Shown here piece by piece: positions 35,103-43,796 of a stretch of 49,270 nt of DNA. Origin of the DNA: VFJJ01 sp031362415. GTDB lineage: Bacteria; Actinomycetota; Acidimicrobiia; IMCC26256; VFJJ01. The stretch's first letter is position 1; each line of letters opens with the position of its first letter. The notes below the pieces were generated by a model. The model was given only the letters and a program-made list of their open reading frames with translations. It did no database searches and was not told where the DNA came from. The stretch spans positions 1 through 49,270 of the forward strand of contig JANLSK010000207.1 in NCBI GenBank assembly GCA_031362415.1. Reading direction: 5' to 3'. The position numbers were made by a program, and so were the translations under genes.

Positions 35103-36857
35103 ATGGACCGGTCGCTGTCGCCCGAGACGTTGGCTGCACAGGCGATGGGACATGTCGATCCGAGCACCAGGGCGCTCGTCACGCCGGTGCACATGAGCAC
35201 CACGTTCGAGCGGGGGCCCGACAACGCGCTCGTTGACCCCCGGGGGTACGCCAGGGCCGACAGCCCGGCGTTCGAGGAGCCCGAGCGGCTGCTCGCCGCT
35301 CTCGAAGGCGGGGCCGGGGCGCTCCTGTTCTCATCGGGGATGGCCGCAGCCACGTCGATCTTTTGCGCCCTCGTGCCCGGCGACCACGTGCTCGTCCCCC
35401 GGATCGTCTACTGGGGCTTGAGGAAATGGCTCTCGGAGTTCGCTGTCTCGTGGGGGATCGACGTCGAGTACGTCGACACCGGCGACCTCGTTGCTCTGCG
35501 TGGCGCGCTGCGGCACGGCCAGACCCGGCTGGTGTGGGTGGAAACCCCGGCCAACCCCACCTGGGACATCACCGACATCGCGTCCGTGGCCGAGATCGCC
35601 CATCGGGCTCACGCTCGCGTCGTCGTCGACTCCACCGTAGCCACGCCCGTCCTCACTCGTCCCCTGGCCCTCGGCGCCGACCTGGTGATGCACAGTGCCA
35701 CCAAGGCCCTCAACGGTCACAGCGACGTGCTCGCCGGGGCGGTGGTCTTCCCCCATGACGACGGGTTCGTACAGCGCATCCGGGCCTGGCGGCGTAGCAC
35801 GGGAAACGTCCCTGGCCCCATGGAGGCCTGGCTCCTGCTGCGGGGCATGCGCACGTTGTTCGTGAGGGTGCGCCAGTCGTGCTCCACGGCGCTGGCCCTG
35901 GCCGAGCGGCTCGACAGTAGTCAATTTTTGACTACCGTGTTGTACCCCGGCCTGGCGTCGCATCCGGGTCACGAGATCGCGTGCCGGCAGATGGACGGCG
36001 GCTTCGGCTCCATGCTCTCGCTGCGCCTGCGCGGCGGTGAGGCTGCGGCGCTGGAAGTGTTATCCCGCTTGGAGTTGGTGAAGCGGGCGACGTCACTCGG
36101 CGGTACCGAGACGCTGGTCGAGCACCGCAAGACGGTGGAGGGGCCGTCGTCGCCCGTCCCCGCCGACCTGTTGCGGATCTCGGTGGGCTTGGAAGCCATC
36201 GACGACATCGCGGCCGACCTCGAACAGGCCCTCGACGCGGTGCGCGGCTGGGAGGCGGCCAGCGCTTCGTCTCGGGCGACGACTGCTCGGCCCGGGCCGA
36301 CCGTCGATCCGGTGGCCGCGCTCGTCGACGAGTCGTTGCGGCCGACTGCCATCGCCCGGGGCGGGGGGTTGGAGTTCGTCGAGCGTCGGGGCTCGGACGT
36401 GCGGCTGGTGGCCTCCGGTTCGCCGGGCGCGTTGGCGCCGATGCGCTCGGCGATCGACCGTCAGCTGCGGGGCCACGATCCGTCGATCGAGCGGGTGATC
36501 GTCGGCCCGTTCGATGCCGGCGATGCCGCTGCGGCTCAGTCCGATGACGGTCCCGCCCAAGCGTCGGCGCTCGACGAGCGCATCGCCTGGTTCCTCGACG
36601 ACTCGGTGAACCCGGCTATCGCCGCCCACGGTGGCCGGGTGAGGGTCGATGCCGTCGATGCCGTCGAGCCCGGAAGCGCGACGGTACGTCTCCGCTTCGA
36701 GGGGGGCTGCCAGGGCTGCACGCTGTCGGAGGTGACCCTGCGTCAGGGCGTGGAACCCTTGCTACGAGAGCGTTTCGGTGCCGAGGTCGCGGCCGTTGTC
36801 GATGTCACCGACCACCGGGCCGGCCCCGCTCCGTACTTCACAGCGGCCAAGCGCTGA
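35103..36857 (+). CDS. Cystathionine gamma-synthase/lyase-type PLP enzyme fused to two NifU-like domains
   Basis: 584 residues. Residues 1 to about 385 are a complete Cys/Met-metabolism PLP domain: GYARADSPAFEEPERLLAAL (phosphate-binding Tyr/Arg), LFSSGMAAAT, WVETPANPTWDI, VVVDSTVATPV with the PLP Asp, HSATKALNGHSD with Schiff-base Lys K201, and TSLGGTETLVEHR near the end. After a short linker, residues about 400-470 align with a NifU C-terminal domain, but the cysteine positions read GSPGAL, so the CxxC is lost. Residues about 490-575 are a second NifU domain with the Fe-S motif GGCQGCT intact (C536, C539). The fusion suggests that sulfur freed from cysteine or homocysteine-type substrates is passed to an Fe-S scaffold; that is inference. 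TACCGT eight bases before the ATG may be its -10. Confidence 0.88.
   Translation: MDRSLSPETLAAQAMGHVDPSTRALVTPVHMSTTFERGPDNALVDPRGYARADSPAFEEPERLLAALEGGAGALLFSSGMAAATSIFCALVPGDHVLVPRIVYWGLRKWLSEFAVSWGIDVEYVDTGDLVALRGALRHGQTRLVWVETPANPTWDITDIASVAEIAHRAHARVVVDSTVATPVLTRPLALGADLVMHSATKALNGHSDVLAGAVVFPHDDGFVQRIRAWRRSTGNVPGPMEAWLLLRGMRTLFVRVRQSCSTALALAERLDSSQFLTTVLYPGLASHPGHEIACRQMDGGFGSMLSLRLRGGEAAALEVLSRLELVKRATSLGGTETLVEHRKTVEGPSSPVPADLLRISVGLEAIDDIAADLEQALDAVRGWEAASASSRATTARPGPTVDPVAALVDESLRPTAIARGGGLEFVERRGSDVRLVASGSPGALAPMRSAIDRQLRGHDPSIERVIVGPFDAGDAAAAQSDDGPAQASALDERIAWFLDDSVNPAIAAHGGRVRVDAVDAVEPGSATVRLRFEGGCQGCTLSEVTLRQGVEPLLRERFGAEVAAVVDVTDHRAGPAPYFTAAKR
35917..35935. repeat. AT-rich perfect 19-bp palindrome inside the PLP-NifU gene
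   Basis: GTAGTCAA (35917-35924), TTT, TTGACTAC (35928-35935) without mismatch, in the middle of the PLP domain (codons about 272-278). The base composition is very unlike the surrounding GC-rich codons. It could be an internal operator, an insertion footprint or chance. Confidence 0.6.
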
Positions 36858-36889
36858 GCGACAACCGTCAGCCGTGAGCCGCTGAGCCG

Positions 36890-37453
36890 TCAGGCGTCAC
36901 CGAGAAGGGTGGCGACTTCGATGGTCGTCTCGGTCTCCGGCACGAGAAGGGTGTCGCCTGCCATGACCTCCCGGGTGAACCGGTAGCTGGTGCCGGTCGG
37001 CTCTGCAAAGGCATGAACGCTGGACGTGCCGAGGGCGACGATCCACACGTTGGCGACACCGGCCTTGGCGTACCTGGGCAGCTTGATGTCGCGATCGAAC
37101 GCGAGTGACGACTCGGCGATCTCGATGACGAGGGTCAGGTCGGAAGCGGTTGGATGGCGTCGGCGGTACTGACGGAGCGAGCCCCGAGCGAGCCAGAGGT
37201 CGGGCTCAGGCTCGTCGTCGGTGAGGCGGACCGGGGTCTGCGCACCGATCGCCCAACGCTCTGTGTCGAGATGTCGAACGAACCATGAGTGGACGATGTT
37301 CACGGTTGCGGCGTGACGGGGGAGCATCGGGGCCAACTGGAACACCTCTCCGTTGATCAGCTCCACGCGTTGCCCGTCGAACAGACCTGCGGCAGTGGCG
37401 GTGTCGTACGCCTCGATGGTCCATCGCCAGTGCGGTATCTCGGCCACACTCAT
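36890..37453 (-). CDS. Uma2 family endonuclease-like protein (DUF820)
   Basis: 187 residues with a PD-(D/E)XK fold. FDGQRVELINGEVFQLAPM is the usual opening, EPEPDLWLA carries the catalytic Asp, and LTLVIEIAESSLAFDRDIKLPRYAKAGVANVWIV the E-x-E...K core. These proteins are common in cyanobacteria and actinobacteria, and their biological target is not settled. It stands alone, with no restriction or transposition partner. Divergent from the acetoacetate decarboxylase-like gene. Confidence 0.87.
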   Translation of the reverse strand: MSVAEIPHWRWTIEAYDTATAAGLFDGQRVELINGEVFQLAPMLPRHAATVNIVHSWFVRHLDTERWAIGAQTPVRLTDDEPEPDLWLARGSLRQYRRRHPTASDLTLVIEIAESSLAFDRDIKLPRYAKAGVANVWIVALGTSSVHAFAEPTGTSYRFTREVMAGDTLLVPETETTIEVATLLGDA

Positions 37454-37540
37454 GGGTCGAGGTTACTCCCCGAGGCTCCGGGTCGATGGCGGGTCGGGCT
37501 CGACCATTGCGGCTCCGGCGGCGACGTGCCACGCTGGCAG

Positions 37541-37570
37541 CCCGAGCTGCCCCGAGCTACCCCGAGCTAT
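37541..37570. repeat. 10-bp tandem repeat upstream of ADC-like gene
   Basis: CCCGAGCTGC, CCCGAGCTAC, CCCGAGCTAT in a row, followed by a broken fourth copy (CCGAGATGCC), in the 150-base divergent gap, ending about 34 bases before the ADC start. The period of ten matches one helical turn. Confidence 0.7.
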
Positions 37571-37603
37571 CCGAGATGCCCCGGGCCCATATGGAGGACG
37601 GTC

Positions 37604-38419
37604 ATGAGCACGATTCGCTACGCGGCGCGCCAGCCCGCTCAGCGTCGCAACCGTGAGGTCGAAGCCACCACGGCGGAGATCTGGTCGGAGGCGATCACCT
37701 GCATCTACGAGACCGATCCCGAGATCATCGCGGCGATCCTGCCCCGACCCCTCGAACCCTCCTTGGCGGCGGGGCCCCTCGTGCGGGCGACCATCACCAC
37801 GGTCACCATGCCCGGAGGCCGCCCCTTCGGCGCCGGCTGGTTCGGGGTGCGGGCCCGCCACGGCGACATCGAGGGCGAGTACCCGTTGTTCATGCCCATG
37901 ACCACCGAGCAGGCGACGGTCGGTGGACGCGAGACCTATGGCGAGCCCAAGAAGATCGGCGAGGTGTGGGTCAAGCGCGACGGCGACCACGTGGAAGGGG
38001 TCATGGCCCGCATGGGTTTCACGGTCTGCGAGATCAGGGGCCGCATCACTGGTACCCGTCCGGCGTACGAGAAGGACAAGATCGACTTCTACTTCAAGTT
38101 CGGCCAGGCGCCCGACGGCGCCGGCCTCGACCGCGATCCGTTGCTCGTGTACGGCAAGAAGCACGAGAAATCCCGTGTGCACGAAGGCATCGACGGCGAG
38201 ATCATTCTGAAGGACTCGCCCCTCGACCCCATCGCCGATCTCGTGGTGCGCCGGGTCGTCGACCTCAACTGGACCGAGCGGGCCACCCACCAGATCGGCG
38301 AGATCCAGGGCACCGTCCCCGCCGAGTGGCTCCTGCCGTTCGTGCACCAACGCTACGACGACATGTCGGTGCTCGGGGCCGGCACCGGCTCTGGTGCCGG
38401 CAATGGGGCCAAGGCCTGA
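37604..38419 (+). CDS. Acetoacetate decarboxylase family protein
   Basis: 271 residues. The Schiff-base motif GGRETYGEPKKIGEVWV (about 106-122) contains the Lys pair of acetoacetate decarboxylase. Arg/Glu positions in the barrel (PLFMPMTTEQATVG) fit the family. Members decarboxylate acetoacetate or act as aldolase-dehydratases on oxo acids. ATG 37604 has GGAGG six bases upstream. The amidohydrolase gene follows after two bases, so they form an operon. The C-terminal tail is a Gly/Ala-rich extension. Confidence 0.87.
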   Translation: MSTIRYAARQPAQRRNREVEATTAEIWSEAITCIYETDPEIIAAILPRPLEPSLAAGPLVRATITTVTMPGGRPFGAGWFGVRARHGDIEGEYPLFMPMTTEQATVGGRETYGEPKKIGEVWVKRDGDHVEGVMARMGFTVCEIRGRITGTRPAYEKDKIDFYFKFGQAPDGAGLDRDPLLVYGKKHEKSRVHEGIDGEIILKDSPLDPIADLVVRRVVDLNWTERATHQIGEIQGTVPAEWLLPFVHQRYDDMSVLGAGTGSGAGNGAKA

Positions 38420-38421
38420 TC

Positions 38422-39708
38422 GTGGACGAGCGAGCGGACGCCGGCACCGCCGTAGCCGAGGACCCCACGAGCGAGCGGTACATGATCGTGTCGTCCGACT
38501 GTCATGCCGGGCTGCCGTGCGACCAGTACCGGCCGTTCCTCGATTCCCGGTACACCGAGCCGTTCGACGCCTTCCTCGCCGAGCGCAACGCGGCACGCGG
38601 CGAGGCGCTGCGGATGAACTACGACTACATCATGAACTGGGAGACCGAGCACGAGGAAGGCCTCCAGGGCGCGCACGATCCGGCTCGTCGTGACAAGGAG
38701 CTCGATGCCGACGGGGTTGCCGGCGAGGTGCTGTTCCCCGACAGTGACGCCATCACCGGCATGGAGTCGCCGCCGTTCGGAGCAGGGCTCTCAGCCGGGG
38801 CCATCGCCGACCCTGATCTGGCGTTCGCCGGGGCCCGGGCCCACAATCGCTTTCTGGCCGAGTTGTGCTCGGAGCATCCCGAGCGGCGGGCCGGCATTGC
38901 TCTCGTGCCGATCTGTCACGACATCGAGCGGGGTGTCGCCGAGATCGAGTGGGCGGCCGAGCAGCCGGGCATCCGCGGTATCATGATCCCGACGATGTGG
39001 CGCGATCGCCTGCCCTACAACGACGCGGCGTACGACGCCGTCTGGGCTGCGTGCCAGGCGCACGGGCTGCCCGTCCACGTGCACTCGGGCGAGGCGCCCC
39101 GCGACGAGTACGGCGACCACATCGGCATCTATCTCGCCGAGGTCGTGTGGTGGACGACCCGACCCATCGCCCATCTTCTGTTCTCGGGAGCGTTCGAACG
39201 CTTCCCCGCCCTGAAGTTCGTGGTCACCGAGGCCGCCGCATACTGGGCTCCCGACATGATGTGGAAGTGGGACGTGTACTTCGGCGGCGGCCACACCACC
39301 AAGAAGATGGCCGCACTGATGGCCGGCAAGCTTTCGAAGCTCCCGTCGGAGTACTTCGGCACGAACATCTTCATCGGCGCCTCGACCATGTCGAAGGAGG
39401 AGATCCGCCGCCGCCACGCCATCGGCTGCGACGTCGCCATGTGGGGCACCGACTATCCGCACCCCGAAGGCACCTGGCCCAACACCATCACCCGCCTGCG
39501 CCAGGACTTCGCCGCCGTCCCCCTGGCCGACGCCCGGCTCCTCCTGGGCGAGACCTGCGCTCGGGTCTACGGCTTCGACATCGAGAAGCTGCGGGCCATC
39601 GCCGACCGCATCGGGCCCACCCCGGCCGATCTGGGCCAGGACCCGGCGCTCGTCACCACCGACCCCGCCGAGATCACCGCCGCCCGCTGGTGGAAGGCGA
39701 GCCTGTAG
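38422..39708 (+). CDS. Amidohydrolase family 2 protein
   Basis: 428 residues. VSSDCHAGLP gives the DxH metal motif, LPVHVHSGEAP the central His pair, LKFVVTEAAAYW a strand-6-like Glu, and MWGTDYPHPEGTWP the catalytic Asp. Relatives hydrolyse or decarboxylate (ACMSD type) ring-derived acids. GTG 38422 is used, two bases after the ADC-like stop; ATG 38482 would remove a 20-residue tail not obviously conserved. The convergent gene at 39748-40989 is a paralogue. Confidence 0.87.
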   Translation: MDERADAGTAVAEDPTSERYMIVSSDCHAGLPCDQYRPFLDSRYTEPFDAFLAERNAARGEALRMNYDYIMNWETEHEEGLQGAHDPARRDKELDADGVAGEVLFPDSDAITGMESPPFGAGLSAGAIADPDLAFAGARAHNRFLAELCSEHPERRAGIALVPICHDIERGVAEIEWAAEQPGIRGIMIPTMWRDRLPYNDAAYDAVWAACQAHGLPVHVHSGEAPRDEYGDHIGIYLAEVVWWTTRPIAHLLFSGAFERFPALKFVVTEAAAYWAPDMMWKWDVYFGGGHTTKKMAALMAGKLSKLPSEYFGTNIFIGASTMSKEEIRRRHAIGCDVAMWGTDYPHPEGTWPNTITRLRQDFAAVPLADARLLLGETCARVYGFDIEKLRAIADRIGPTPADLGQDPALVTTDPAEITAARWWKASL

Positions 39709-39747
39709 TTCCCCGAGGGCTGGGGCGAGGTTGCCTGGGGGTCCGAG

Positions 39748-40989
39748 CTACCAGGAGCGGATGATGGCGTCGGCGTCGAAGGCTCCGCATGTCGTGTCGG
39801 CCGGGTACTCGGCTGGGGGCAGGGGGACGTGCACCTCGGCGACGGTGGGTCCGATGCGCTCGGCCACCGCGGCGAGGGCCGTCAGGTCGAAGCCGTAGAC
39901 GTGCGCGGCGTTGCCGGCGAACATCAGCCGGCACTCGTCGACGGGCACGTTGGCGAACGAGGCCCGCAGCGCTTCCCGGGTGAGCGGCGTCGTGCCTTCG
40001 CTGTGGGGATAGTCGGCGCCCCACATGATCTTCTCGACACCAACGAGATGGCGGATGTCGACCTCGATGGGGCGGATGAAGCTGGCGCCCACCCAGCAGT
40101 TGCGGGCGAAGTACTCCGTGGGGGTGAGCGACAGTCGGGCCGCGGCCTCGCCGCCGAACATGGCCTCGGCCGAACCGGTCCGCTTCATGCGACCGAGGAA
40201 CCAGTCGAGGCTGGCCAGGCCACCGGGGATCCAGCCCGTCCCCTGCTCGGTGAGGACGAACTTGAGCGACGGATGGCGCTCGAACACGCCGGCGAAGATC
40301 AGGTGCCACATGCCGCGATGGGAAAAGATCGGAATCTCGACGAGCTGGACGGCCCGGGCGGCCGCGGTCATGCCGTAGTCGGGGAGGCCAGCGCCGCTGT
40401 GGTGGTTGATCGGCATGTCGAGCTCGGCACAGGTACGCCAGATGGGCTCGAAGACGTCTGACCACAACCCAGCCACGTCGGGATGGTTGGGGGCCACGCC
40501 GGGCAGGAGGATGCCGCCGAAGAGGCCGTGCTCCCGGGCCCAGTGGATCTCGGCCACGGCGTCGTCGACATCGTTCAGGAGGATCTGGGCCATGCCTGCC
40601 CGGCGTCCCGGCTGGGCGGAGCACAGGTCGGCGAGCCAGCGATTGTGCGCCTGCAAACCGGCCCAGCGGTGCTCGTACTCGGCGGCGGCGGGCAGCGGCG
40701 CCAACAGCGACCCGGACGGGAAGAATGGCGGGATGGTGTTGGGGAACAGGACCTCGGCCGCGATGCCCTCGGCGTCAAGCTCGCGCTCGCGGCGTTCGTG
40801 GCTCCAGTTGCGATTGGCATCGGGGTTGACGAGATCACCCCACGGGTTCACGTAGCCGTCGGCCCAGGCGTCGAACTCGTCGTGCCAGCGCGATGCCAGG
40901 TACGGCCGGTAGTCGCGCAGATCAGCGCCGGCATGACCGTCGGTCGAGATCAGCAGGTACCGGTCGAGCGTGTCCCAACGAGCGGCCAC
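39748..40989 (-). CDS. Amidohydrolase family 2 protein, paralogue
   Basis: 413 residues, similar in layout to the neighbouring amidohydrolase: ISTDGHAGADLRDYRPYL, MPINHHSGAGLPDYG, LKFVLTEQGTGWIPG and MWGADYPHSEGTTP with the catalytic Asp kept. GTG 40989 has GGAGG eight bases upstream, which fixes the start; the longer frame upstream is not conserved. It stands tail to tail with its paralogue, 39 bases apart. Substrate unknown. Confidence 0.87.
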   Translation of the reverse strand: MAARWDTLDRYLLISTDGHAGADLRDYRPYLASRWHDEFDAWADGYVNPWGDLVNPDANRNWSHERRERELDAEGIAAEVLFPNTIPPFFPSGSLLAPLPAAAEYEHRWAGLQAHNRWLADLCSAQPGRRAGMAQILLNDVDDAVAEIHWAREHGLFGGILLPGVAPNHPDVAGLWSDVFEPIWRTCAELDMPINHHSGAGLPDYGMTAAARAVQLVEIPIFSHRGMWHLIFAGVFERHPSLKFVLTEQGTGWIPGGLASLDWFLGRMKRTGSAEAMFGGEAAARLSLTPTEYFARNCWVGASFIRPIEVDIRHLVGVEKIMWGADYPHSEGTTPLTREALRASFANVPVDECRLMFAGNAAHVYGFDLTALAAVAERIGPTVAEVHVPLPPAEYPADTTCGAFDADAIIRSW

Positions 40990-41095
40990 GATGACCCCCT
41001 CCTTCGAGTACAGGTGTGGTGCAGCGTCGCATAGTTGTGGCCCGTCGCACACGCGGCGGTCGCGGGGGCAGGGTCACCGATACGCTGCGGCTTCC

Positions 41096-41893
41096 ATGGA
41101 CGACCATCGCCTCGCTGCCGACCTTGCCGCCGCGGCCGGTGAGCTGTTGCTCGCCGTTCGCACCACCACGCCGGGCGAGGCCGACGTGCGTTCGGACGCG
41201 CTCATCCTCGGGCGCCTCTCGGCCGAGCGTCCGGGTGACTCCGTGCTCTCGGAGGAGTCGGCCGACGACCTGGTGCGTCTCACCGCCGGGCGCGTCTGGA
41301 TCATCGATCCGCTCGACGGCACGCGCGAGTACAACGAGGAGGGGCGCGACGACTGGGCCGTGCACATCGCCCTGTGGGAGCGGGGGCTGGGCATCACCGC
41401 CGCTGCAGTGGGACTGCCCGCCCAAGGGCGGATCCTGCACACCGGTCCCGGCGGAGTACCCGCCCCGGGTTCGACCGGCCCGATCCCCGAGCGCCCCCGA
41501 CTGGTGGTGAGCCGAACCCGTCCGCCGGCGTTCACGAAGCAGCTTGCCGAGGAGGTCGGCGCCGACCTGGTGCCCATGGGTTCGGCCGGGGCCAAGGCCA
41601 TGGCTGTCGTGCTCGGCGCCGTCGACGTGTACGCCCACGCCGGCGGTCAGTGGGAGTGGGACAACGCCGCTCCCATGGGCGTCGCCGCTGCCGCCGGGCT
41701 TCACGTGAGCCGCCTCGACGGTGCCCCCCTCGTGTACAACCAGGAACGTCCGTGGCTCCCCGACCTCCTCATCTGCCGGCCCGAGCTGGCCGAGTCGGTC
41801 CGCTCCCTCGCCGCCCGCCTCCTGGCCGAGTCAGAACCGAGCTCGGAAGCTGCATCGGAGCCGGGGCCCGGGCCGGCCACCGAGGGCCGCTGA
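41096..41893 (+). CDS. cysQ: CysQ-like 3'(2'),5'-bisphosphate nucleotidase
   Basis: 265 residues of the inositol monophosphatase superfamily. SVLSEESADD provides the first metal Glu pair, WIIDPLDGTREY the DPLDGT core and QWEWDNAAPMGVA the late Asp. TREY in place of TxxF/Y is normal for CysQ-type members. It would remove the 3'-phosphate from PAP (the sulfotransferase product) or PAPS, tuning sulfate assimilation. It is not next to cysDNC. The ATG lacks a clear Shine-Dalgarno; TACGCT ends nine bases upstream. Confidence 0.85.
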   Translation: MDDHRLAADLAAAAGELLLAVRTTTPGEADVRSDALILGRLSAERPGDSVLSEESADDLVRLTAGRVWIIDPLDGTREYNEEGRDDWAVHIALWERGLGITAAAVGLPAQGRILHTGPGGVPAPGSTGPIPERPRLVVSRTRPPAFTKQLAEEVGADLVPMGSAGAKAMAVVLGAVDVYAHAGGQWEWDNAAPMGVAAAAGLHVSRLDGAPLVYNQERPWLPDLLICRPELAESVRSLAARLLAESEPSSEAASEPGPGPATEGR

Positions 41894-41895
41894 CG

Positions 41896-42348
41896 ATGGC
41901 CGGCCCCGGGACCGGGCAGCCGATCCCCGCCCATCCCCTCGAACTCACCGCCGAGTGGCTCACCGAGGCGCTGGCCGAGCGCCATCACGGCATTGTGGTC
42001 GCCTCGGTGGACGTGACCGACGTGCGCCCTGGGGCATCGACCCCGATGCGGCTGCCGGTGCTCTCGAGGGTCTGGCCCGGATGCACGTCCGATACGAGGA
42101 TCCGTCCCGGCGTCTGGCCGAGGCGGCGTGGGTGCCCGAGGCCACGCATGGCCGGAGCTACGGCGCCACGCTCTTGCGCTACGGCCTCGATCACCTACAC
42201 CGTGCCGGCCTGCTGCCAGATCGTGACGTTCCCTGTCGACGCCATCGAATCCCGGCGGGTCTTCGCGGCGGCCTTCCTGTCCCGGGCCGAGGCTGCCCTG
42301 GCCGACCTCGAGGCCAGGAAGGCTGTCGATGAACAGCTCTCCCGGTGA
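41896..42348 (+). pseudogene. Decayed aminoglycoside phosphotransferase-like gene
   Basis: ATG 41896 opens a frame with a typical kinase-family start (HPLELTAEWLTEALAERH). At about 42057-42200 the recognisable sequence lies in another frame (GLARMHVRYEDPSRRLAE, then AWVPEATHGRSYGATLLR). At about 42205 it returns to the first frame (TYTVPACCQIVTFPVDAIES, then RRVFAAAFLSRAEAALADLE) to the stop at 42348. The nucleotide-binding lysine region and the HGD/DxD catalytic core are missing. A frameshifted, internally deleted relic of a phosphotransferase (APH/choline-kinase-like). Its 3' end overlaps the MFS start. Confidence 0.72.
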
Positions 42349-43768
42349 GCTGCCGATCCACGGTGTGACGACAGCGGGACAGCAGCAGCCCGATCTGCGG
42401 CGGGCGTGGCTGATCCTGGCCGTCGTGAGCCTCAGCAGCTTTCAGACGGCCATGTCGCTGTCGATCATCTTCGTCATCTTCCCCGCGCTGACGAGCTCGT
42501 TCCCCAACTCGTCGACGGCCGAGCTGTCATGGGTCGTGAACATCTTCACGATCGTTTCGGCTTCCACGCTGGTCCTCGGGGGAGCGGCGGGAGAACGCTT
42601 CGGGCGCAAGCGGATTCTCGTCGGCGCCACGGCTGCGTTCACGCTGGCTTCGGTGGGCGCGGCGCTGTCGCCGACGGTGGGCGTGCTGATCGGCTTCCGG
42701 TGCGTTCAGGCGCTGGCGACTGCCGCGCTCCTCCCCACGGCCAACACGATCGTGCTGGCCCAGTTCCCGCCCAGCCACCGGGGAACGGCCATCGCCACCT
42801 GGTCGGCCGTGGGGGCTGCGGCGGGTGCGGTCGGACCGTCGCTCGGCGGCTTCCTCATCGGTGTCGGATCGTGGCGGTGGGCCTTCTGGATGAACGTTCC
42901 CTTGGGCATCTGCTCGGTGATTGCCGCGATCAAGGTGGTCCCCAATACCGGGCCCGCGGTTTCACCGGCGGGCCGTCATACGCCGTGGCCCGACCTGGTG
43001 AGCTGCGTCGCGTTGTTCGCCGGGGTGGCCGGGGTGGTCCTGGGTCTGGTGCAGAGCCGCAGCTGGGGTTGGGACGATCAGCGCACCGTGGCCGCCTTCG
43101 CGTTCGGCGCCGCACTCCTCGTGTGGGTGGTCGTGAGGTCGAAGCGTCTCCCGAATCCCTTGCTGCGCTTGGATCTACTGCGATTCGAAGGCTTCAGCTT
43201 CGGAACGCTGGCGATGTTCACCTACGCGGTGAGCTTCTTCGGCTTCCAGTTCACATGTGTGCGGTTTCTGACCGAGGTGTGGGGGCACTCGATCGCCGAG
43301 GCCGGGTTGTTGGCCACCCCGGTGTTCGTGACCACGGCCGTCACCACGGCCATCGGCGGACGCTTGGGAGAGCGCTTCGGGTACCGGTGGATCATCGTGT
43401 CGGGTGGACTCGTGTGGGGCGCGGCGTGTCTCTGGATGGCGTTCGCGCTCGACGCGGAGCGCGACCGACCGCTGTGGTTGGCCGCCGTCTCGCTTGCCGG
43501 GGTCGGCTCGGGATTCCTCTGGGGCGCCCTGTTCCCGATCATCATGCGCCAGCTTCCCATCGAGCTCGTGCCCGCGGGCGCGGGCCTGAACCAGACCCTG
43601 CAGCGGATCGGGAACTCGCTCGGCGTTGCTGCCGTGGTGTCGATCGTCGGGGCCAAGGCGGTGGTCGACACCGACGCTTTCTCCGACGTGTTCCTCGGCT
43701 GCGCGCTGATCATGGTGCTGGTGATCGCAGCCGGGGTGAGGGGCGCGGCCGAGCGCCGCCGCGCCTGA
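42329..43768 (+). CDS. MFS transporter, DHA2 (EmrB/QacA)-like
   Basis: 479 residues, predominantly hydrophobic, with about 14 predicted membrane segments. GERFGRKRILV is the loop 2-3 signature (motif A), and GAVGPSLGGFL with WRWAFWMNVP is the motif C/D2 signature of 14-TMS drug:H+ antiporters. It would export a drug or hydrophobic metabolite across the inner membrane. Its start lies inside the 3' end of the phosphotransferase pseudogene. No adjacent regulator. Confidence 0.9.
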   Translation: MNSSPGELPIHGVTTAGQQQPDLRRAWLILAVVSLSSFQTAMSLSIIFVIFPALTSSFPNSSTAELSWVVNIFTIVSASTLVLGGAAGERFGRKRILVGATAAFTLASVGAALSPTVGVLIGFRCVQALATAALLPTANTIVLAQFPPSHRGTAIATWSAVGAAAGAVGPSLGGFLIGVGSWRWAFWMNVPLGICSVIAAIKVVPNTGPAVSPAGRHTPWPDLVSCVALFAGVAGVVLGLVQSRSWGWDDQRTVAAFAFGAALLVWVVVRSKRLPNPLLRLDLLRFEGFSFGTLAMFTYAVSFFGFQFTCVRFLTEVWGHSIAEAGLLATPVFVTTAVTTAIGGRLGERFGYRWIIVSGGLVWGAACLWMAFALDAERDRPLWLAAVSLAGVGSGFLWGALFPIIMRQLPIELVPAGAGLNQTLQRIGNSLGVAAVVSIVGAKAVVDTDAFSDVFLGCALIMVLVIAAGVRGAAERRRA

Positions 43769-43796
43769 GCCCGAGGCCCGGCCGCCAGCCTGCCCC

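Noticed and set aside
36890..37453. Uma2 gene as part of a mobile or restriction element
   Set aside because: No transposase, methyltransferase, repeats or attachment-like ends flank it.
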